From positions 57,837,816-57,901,815 of the forward strand of contig OZ024938.1 in the NCBI GenBank assembly GCA_964017235.1: a DNA stretch of 64,000 nt, written 5' to 3'. The notes beneath the pieces were generated by a model. The model saw only the letters and a program-made list of their open reading frames with translations. It searched no databases and was not told the DNA's origin. A program made the translations under genes and the position numbers. This document shows, one piece after another, positions 57,197 through 64,000 of this stretch (position 1 is the stretch's first letter; each line of letters opens with the position of its first letter). This DNA is from Sabellastarte sp. h YS-2021. Taxonomy: Eukaryota; Annelida; Polychaeta; Sabellida; Sabellidae.

Positions 57197-58023
57197 GTTT
57201 GTTGCACATTTATGCGGCACGGTGCTGCGCTGTATGATTTTTACTACATGCTAAGCAAGCGAATTTTCTTTACTCTGCAAATTTGGGCGATTTTTCCCAG
57301 CGATTTTCAGTAAATTGAAAAAAAATATTTTTAAACTACAGTGAAAGTGGCTAGAATAGTTAAACTAATCACATATAATTAAACATCTAATACCCCACAG
57401 TACATTTCCACACCTATCATACCCTTACATGCAATTTAATCCCTTCACAATGAAGAGCCTTGCCCTTGACCAGTATCCTTTTATAATACTGGTGATTACA
57501 CCCTCTTTCAATTAAATTATGGCTGTGTTTTGTCTACATATATTACCACACACCTAACTTGACATCCCTGCCTCCATTTAAGTACTTAATCCATCTAGAA
57601 ACAAGACCCTTGACCAGTGTGTCCCTTCTAGAATTACTGTTAATTGCAATCTTCATTAAATTAAACCCTTTTACATGTCTATATTGACACACACCATATT
57701 TTGTCATCTATCTGCCATCTATCTGTCCCTTCACAATGAGCCTGTGTGCTTGTATTTTGGTTTCCAATTAATATATTTGTATAGAGTTCTGTGATATACT
57801 ACCATATTTAACATGTGGGAAATCCAAATATGTATGAAAACTTGGGGGGAAACAGTGAAAAAGCCGCACGGTTTTTCGGAAAATTAGAAAATTTTCTAAA
57901 TGGAAAAACTCTGTGCCGCACCGTTAGCTGCCGCGCCGCATATGTGTATAAGTAGTGAACTACTTCCTTTATTTCTATTTTATTTAGCCGCGCCGTATCG
58001 CGCAGCGCTAGTGTACAATAGGC
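57197..58023 (-). mobile_element. TTAA-type MITE with GC-rich ends, copy 2
   Basis: Minus-strand copy of 35827-36657 (GCCTATTGTACACTAGCGC end at 58023, TTGCACATTTATGCGGCACG end near 57200). Flanked by TGAA and TTGA, mutated forms of TTAA. Inserted in the 'GGCCATTTTG' repeat; the uninterrupted order is seen at 45385-45405. Confidence 0.8.
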
Positions 58024-58060
58024 TTGAGGCGGGAGATAACCGCTGCGGCAGTGGCCTTGT
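58024..58060 (-). repeat. 'GGCCATTTTG' repeat, inverted copy (right end)
   Basis: 'GGCGGGAGATAACCGCTGCG..CAGTGGCCTTGT' is the reverse complement of the family start at 45363-45397. Confidence 0.75.
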
Positions 58061-59164
58061 TTAATTAATGAAGTACATGTATTCACAAACAAATTGGCAC
58101 TTGTTTACGTATTTGTAACACTAATTATCCATAGTAATTGAAGCAGGGGAATACAAAACATATTACCCAGTCTGTATGCATTGGTCTTAAATATGGTCAA
58201 CTATTGCACATGGGGGATAATAATAAAGTACATAAACTACCCACAAGCATATATATAAAACCTAAATTGTGACATAAATGTGGCAAAACTTATTACTTGT
58301 TCTAGGCATGTTAAAACAAATGTAGTGCATTGTAATAATGTGTATGTGAATACCTACAAATATATGTGTACATACATTTACCTTCAAACATGCACAGGAA
58401 GCATACAGTTTTTGTCCATTACACCAGCTAATTGTATATTGTATATAATATGTATTGCTTTGCAAATTTTGTTTTGTTAACAAACTCTAACACATTTATT
58501 TATATGTTGTCTTCATCTGCAGTATGTATCTTACCTTTTTAGCTTCAGCAGGTTTGGAAATTATAAACAAACACTCTTTATATGTGTATATCCTACCACA
58601 CTCACTATAACACCTTACAAATACTTTTATGTATGAAGGTAAGATATCCTAACTACGCCTTTGGAAACAGTATACAGAGATACTGCTTCATGTGAGTGCT
58701 GTTCAACAAATGCCTTTAAGTGCTTTATTGTGCAGAAATATGTTGACACTCCCACATGTAGTATATGTGTTTCAGTATTGCATAAATTAGACGTAGAATT
58801 TCTAAATGTAAATATGCAGGTTATATGCTTCATATACTATCCTTATAGACTTAGTAAACAAAATTTATTGATCAGTTAGACATGAGACCTTAAGCAATGT
58901 TAAGTATGCAAGTGTTTCCACAGGAGCGAATAACGCTAACTCATCGTCGTTGGCCTTTGGCGATTCTATCTGTTTCACCAATTTGATTTAATGTCTTTGA
59001 AAATGAAAAAGTTTCTGTTTTGAAATGAAACTTTAATTAAGTTTTACTTTTGGCTTATTTATAGGTGCTACATAGAAGAATATATCTGACTATGTCGTAT
59101 TGCTTGATCAGTTCCCATCTGATCGCAGATTGACCTTAAATTGAGGAAGTGTCCTTCAAGGAAT
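58061..59164. other. Non-coding, no feature recognised
   Basis: Frames overlap on both strands (58262-58879) with no protein-like signal. Confidence 0.4.
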
Positions 59165-59345
59165 ACTTAATAACTTTAATAAACATTTGCTCCCTCTTTA
59201 AGTTTCAGGGAAGACCTTTGGTAAGGAGAGTTAAAGGAGGCTTTGTGAAACTGAATTTTAAGATGTCCTTCCAAAAGGAATAAAAATGACCTTCCTTTAC
59301 TAAAGGAGGTCCTTTCTAAAGGAGGCTTCGTGAAACTGGCCCCTG
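59165..59345. mobile_element. MITE end fragment with AAGGAGG repeats
   Basis: 'AAAGGAGGCTTTGTGAAACTG' (59233) and 'AAAGGAGGCTTCGTGAAACTGGCCCCTG' (59318) are direct repeats. The terminal CTGGCCCCTG resembles the tip of the element ending at 1748. No opposite end was found. Confidence 0.45.
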
Positions 59346-60661
59346 ATCTTAAACCTACCTCCATATTGGAAAAAAATAAAACCATTCATGATCCATTAGT
59401 GTATTTTAGTATAGGTTTCTGATATTTTCACGATAGTTTTCCAAATGACATTGCGATAGGTTCAAGGAATCTTCTGATATGTTCCTGAAAAGTTTGCAAT
59501 AGTTTTCCGATCCATCAGATTATAGTTTACAAACTTTTAGGATCAACTTAAGATGGAAACGATTGCTTTCCAAATGTTAATGATGGCTGTAAAATCAACA
59601 AAATGACTTTTTAAACTGTACAATAAATTTAAGCTAGGATTACGATGGCTTCACAAATGCCTGTTAAGAATCGGTAACAGTTTACAATGATACTGAATCT
59701 TTTAATATAATCAGTAACACCCGCGATTGTTCTGATTGGTCCCTGACTCAAACCCTCAAGTAACAAGACAGTCTTGAATGAACTACAAATGCTCTGATTG
59801 GGTTCATGAATGCCCTGATTGCTTCCTCAACAATATATTTCAGGATCGCAGTGTTTCTGGTTTGTGTTTTTTTTTAAATAATAAGATCAGCCATTAAACA
59901 TCCAGAGTACCTAAGCATGTGTGAAGATCGTCAGGTATTGGACATCAATGATCAGTGTTGTGAAAACACCCATTAAGCATATTACAAACACACATTAAGC
60001 AAGTCTCCAATTTGCCAGCCTTTTGGTGTGAGACCGTGTCACTTAGACTCATATCTATAATGGTGTATTGATCAGCTATGTTGGCCTACATTTCTGTCAT
60101 GCCTATTTGATGTAAAAGGCACTCAATCATAACATACTCGTTCACACTGCCTTCTTGTTCTCTATGCCACAGATTCAGAGCTATGGCTTTGGTTTGTGCA
60201 ACCAGTTTCTCTATGTTATTCATGATATATGTAATTTTGGCCTTGGCTTATTTTATCTAATTATTATATTGATAACCCTACACTTACACCCCACCATATG
60301 GATAAGTACATGCATATATGCCCCTCTGATTTTTGTCAAATGTAGGTTATATCAGGTTTGTGCGGGGGAACTACATCTTTGCAAGTGTGTCTTACTTGCA
60401 AGGAAGGTGAATCTTGTGGCCTGGCTGCGTGTCAGCTATTCCTGCAACCATGCAAAAATATTTTGCATGCCAATTTCCACTCACGAGTCATGGTGTGCTG
60501 TTTCTATGCCCCAAATTACCTACAGAAGACCTGCATTTCACTTGGATGTCACTTGTAGGTTGACTCTTTTTGGCCTGTGGCCAGAATATGTACTGTGGGA
60601 AGTAAGAGAGGCTTTAAGTACTGGGTTCAAATCAGAGCTCCAGCATGAAATTAGACTTTCC
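59346..60661. other. Non-coding; long but unsupported + frame
   Basis: A frame of about 180 codons (60155-60703) is cysteine- and leucine-rich, matches nothing I know and ends inside the dispersed repeat. 'GGGTTCAAATCAGAGCTCC' at about 60625 looks like a degenerate SINE box B. Confidence 0.4.
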
Positions 60662-60840
60662 GTAAGTCCTTTTTGTCTTGGGTATTATATGAGGACCGAA
60701 TGACCTTTTTTCCAGAATTTGGTCTTGACAAAAGTACTTCATCAGACAGTAATATTCCCACTCATCAGATGGATTCATGATGATTCCATGTATGTCAGAT
60801 TTGGTGGAATAAGAAATACAAAGGCTTGGAGCAAGTCTAG
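60662..60840 (+). repeat. Dispersed repeat, copy 2 (partner 7881-8049)
   Basis: See the entry at 7881; same motifs in the same order with moderate divergence and a ~20-bp insertion. Confidence 0.7.
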
Positions 60841-61140
60841 CATAAAATGAGAATGTTAGTAGTTGGTTAGTTATATGTAGAGTTCAATATCAGTTTATAT
60901 TATACAGAAATGTAGGCAGACAAAAACAATGAAAGCAGTATTTCAGGTATAGTAAAGGAATCTGTCACTTCTGTAAAATCAACAAAAATAGTCAACCATG
61001 TAGCAGTTATAAACTTAGTAATATTTGCTGAAGTTGTCAGAGACAGGATGTATCTTATTAACTGTAACCAAGGTACCTATTTAGTTAATAGCATGTAACT
61101 TATTAATAAAGTAAAACTTGGGGTATTACATTTCGTTCAG

Positions 61141-61260
61141 CAGCTGGGGTCATATTAGGACAGGCACTCAGCTTTGTCACTTGTGGGAGTCGAACCCACA
61201 GAGATGTGACTACCTGTGATTAGATGCCAAACTGGCTAACCACTAGGGCACTGAGGACCC
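61141..61260 (-). mobile_element. tRNA-derived SINE, second family, best copy
   Basis: On the minus strand 'CAGTGCCCTAGTGGTTAGCC' gives a box A and D-loop, and 'GTGGGTTCGACTCCCAC' gives a near-perfect T-arm with box B. The gap between boxes is longer than in a normal tRNA, and the 3' part continues into SINE body shared with 25545 and 39731. Confidence 0.7.
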
Positions 61261-63360
61261 ATATCTTAGAGACAGTACCCAAGTCTGTATGTTTGCTAGA
61301 AAGAGAAGTTGAAGATATTTTAAGCGTTGTCTGTACTCATTTATGTTTATTCTCATTCTGCTCTTTATTTACCATTTCTTTCTTTCTACCTTTTTCTTAT
61401 ACATTTCTATGTTCTTTGTATGCTACTTGATAAATCTGTTTATTATCTATATGTAACGCCCAATCCATGAAACTGCCCATTTTGTGAAATAGGAAAACTT
61501 ACAAAATATTTGGGGTGAATATAAAGGGTGTACCAACCATATTAGCTTGGGAATTGCTTTGCAGTAGCCATTCCAAAACCACGACAAAGTAATGTTGTTT
61601 TCACACAGGCGTTCTGGTGTATGGGAACAATCACTTCCACTTCCGGATATTCCACTTAACAGTAGCCTTACTTGAGGCATAAGTCTTTTTATTTGAGAAA
61701 ATTTTGATCACTGCATGTAGTCCTGTATAAACTGGCTTTTACATCAATGTACTGCTGCTGCTTAAAGGGGAAAGTTTTCGATGAAAATCTGCTCAAATTA
61801 TAAAGATCATACATTTGAAGTCTTTATATACACATATCAACAAACACCGCAGCTTACTGGGATATAACATATCACCTTTGACAGCACTGATAAACTCTTC
61901 CTTCCAGACTAAAACAGCACAAGTTCTCAAGGAATTTTGTTACTTGATGCAGTATTTTTTACTGTTTTAAAGTACACAAACTTTATTTAAATTTTCAACA
62001 GCAGATTCCCACATAATTCCTTCTGTACATGGCAGTTGTTAAGTTATCTGAGATAGGTGTACATTACAATGCACTTGCCATGCAACATTAGTTTGTTTAT
62101 GTTAGTATCACAATTGACACAGAGGAATGAAGGTTCTTAAATGCTCTTTGACCCTCGACTATGGGCTTTTAAGACAAGCAGAGACAAGAATAGGACCCAC
62201 ATGTATATAATCGCTTTATGGATACCAAGCCTTTGTTTTGATGAAAATGTTTTGGCAGACAAATGTGAGGTTTGAGCAAGGCTGCGGTAACCAGTACATA
62301 AAAGGATGTACTTCAAGTTTACAATTAAGTGAAATCCTGTTGAGATAACATCTGGAAAATACTTTGGAAAACCTAGAAACTTTTTCTCATATGACTTTGG
62401 CTTTTGGGTTTTGACATGTACAGTGTATGGGGCCCCAGTTATCACATATATAGATATACTTACTTTTAGTCAGTTTTATTAAATTTTGATTCACTTCTTC
62501 TGTCTTGTACACGAGAACATTTATTGCCCATTATTTATTTCATTGTGATCGCCAGATCATCCCATTATCCCCAAATCATCTGGAGCTCATAAAACCATCT
62601 GGTGCCCATCGGTCTGATAATATCAGATGATGTGGTAATCAACAGATTATCTAGTTTTCATGACATAAAATTGCAGGAGCATAACATAATAAGGGTTAAA
62701 TATGACATAATAAATCATGATGATATTGGCGTGCCCACGATATTTTCTGGTGATAACAACATAATCATTAAAGAATTAATTTGTAATTTCAAGATCTTTT
62801 TCTGATATATGCTTGGTACATTGTTAAATAAAAACAATATTATCCTAAATGGGGCACCGTAGAAGAGTGACTATGGACATTCCACATTAATTATTGTAAT
62901 TTGGACTGTTCCTTCATTCCAATAAAGGTTTTTAACAAAGGATATTTCACCAAAAAAAGATCTTTTTCGTGATGATATATTTGAAAACTAATTCAACATC
63001 AAGTGACAAGAAGTAGAAAGAAAGATAATGTCAGTGCATAGTTTATGCCTTCCTGATAATTTCTTTCTACCCAGAAAAAAAACACAAGTCAAATGAAAAA
63101 CCAGTTGGTGTGGTCTATCAATTTCCTCCATAAAAGTGCAAATCATTCTGAGGCATCATTCTTCACTGTAATTTCCTAAGTAACTGTACCGCAACAATAA
63201 GCAAAGAATGACTAGCATTAAATACTTCATAATCAATTAACACCCCAATAAATAAATAAATAAACAACCTGAAACACATCAAACTGTAAACAAGCCCCAA
63301 TGAGTTAAATATTTTTGGATCTCCTATGTAACTCATGAGGTCAGGATGGAACAGTGTGAT
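61261..63360. other. Non-coding, no gene recognised
   Basis: 62540-62650 repeats ATCATCTGG/CCAGATCATC words and may be a folded repeat end. Other frames are not protein-like. Confidence 0.4.
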
Positions 63361-63370
63361 CTTGCTAAAG

Positions 63371-63438
63371 CTTTATTTATTTATTTATTTACCCATTTGT
63401 TTATTTATTTACATATTTATTTACTTATTTATTTATTG
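63371..63438. repeat. (TTTA)n microsatellite
   Basis: Interrupted TTTATTTA repeat; preceded by an (AAAT)n run at about 63249-63266. The leucine/isoleucine-rich frame across it is a by-product. Confidence 0.9.
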
Positions 63439-63540
63439 TTTGGGTTGGACATCTTCATCACATAATGGTCAGCATTTTCATTATGTGGTGGCTTTTTCAA
63501 AATTATATTTATGTACTGAACTAATTAGACTTGTACTGAA

Positions 63541-63985
63541 CTAATTAGACTTGCTCACAAGTCTTTACTTTGGGGGGGGTTTTTCGAGACAATAAATGAG
63601 TGCATTTTATAGCAGTCTGGATTTTACACTCTCACTGGAAGTAAACTTCCTTCTGGAGGGAATGCTCTCAGAGAATCATAATGCACTAAGGAAGGACCCT
63701 GCACAAGGTCTATGAACTAATATGTACACACTGGAGGGTGGTGTGAGGGCAGTATCTCTTTACAGTAGTATCTCATAAACATGCATTAAGCGCATGCAGA
63801 GCAATAACTATAAGGTCGTGAGGTAAATTTCAAATACGTGTTGATATGACCAGATGGAACAGTTGGTATGGATCTAGCTTTGCTGAAGGCTCAAGTTTCT
63901 TTCAGTTAGGGAAAGTTTTCAGTTCAAATAATGGATGTTTCAGTTTCTATAATGTACTCATACATGTACTGACTGTTAAAACAGC
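63541..63985. repeat. Dispersed repeat, longest copy
   Basis: Joins pieces seen separately elsewhere: 47265-47440 (same strand), 44660-44770, 49240-49290 and, inverted, 48570-48650 and 41820-41930. It may continue beyond the window. Confidence 0.55.
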
Positions 63986-64000
63986 ATACAGCTAAGATAC

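Noticed and set aside
57808-58092. 94-codon minus frame
   Set aside because: Falls in the TTAA MITE and its flanking repeat; the first MITE copy has no matching frame.
60155-60703. 182-codon + frame
   Set aside because: The longest unexplained frame, but no homology recognised, no good start context, and its end is in a dispersed repeat also found at 7881.
61141-61260. tRNA gene
   Set aside because: Box A and B are present, but spacing is too long, the acceptor stem does not pair by eye, and the body is shared with other SINE copies.
63335-63544. 69-codon + frame
   Set aside because: Translation of the (TTTA)n microsatellite.

Overview
The window is AT-rich, intron-bearing and dense in repeats: tRNA-derived SINEs with target-site duplications (TSDs), MITEs, and remnants of DIRS, LINE, LTR and MULE elements. 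This suggests a metazoan nuclear genome, most likely a marine lophotrochozoan such as a bivalve mollusc. No species is named because nothing here is diagnostic. Long reading frames are rare; most of the 64 kb is non-coding or transposon-derived.

The best host genes are two paralogues on the + strand, 15453-16646 (397 aa) and 32007-33263 (418 aa). Each has an uninterrupted coding exon, a predicted 5' UTR exon and intron, and a conserved poly(A) signal about 1-1.5 kb after the stop. They lie in a direct segmental duplication (unit A about 12486-17733, unit B about 28138-34908). The C-terminal part has a cupin-like second motif (G-x5-P-G-x3-H-x-N) preceded by an H-x3-H-x-D motif; the rest I do not recognise. 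Unit B has since gained a solo LTR in the 3' UTR, and each unit has gained its own SINEs. Two short candidate exons of unknown host genes lie on the minus strand (12339-12467 and 52063-52100).

Mobile elements, left to right: nested MITEs (1059-2849); a DIRS-like relic (3985-5085); a 2-kb terminal-inverted-repeat element with a 150-bp hairpin (9346-11343); a young gag-only LTR-type element (18582-25434) with three direct-repeat copies caused by a 2974-bp tandem duplication, whose empty site is at 39361-40071; a TTAA-flanked MITE (35827-36657) with a second copy at 57197-58023; a MULE DNA transposon (36708-38787) with 9-bp TSDs and a FLYWCH-plus-transposase gene in two exons; a LINE 3' end (42966-43330); and an unclassified repeat family (5083-5330, 45361-47135, 56224-57196 continuing at 58024-58060).

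The duplicated units act as natural before-and-after pairs: several insertions can be ordered in time by comparing a filled copy with an empty one in the same window. The observations most worth follow-up are the cupin-like pair, the gag-only element with four zinc knuckles, and the MULE.
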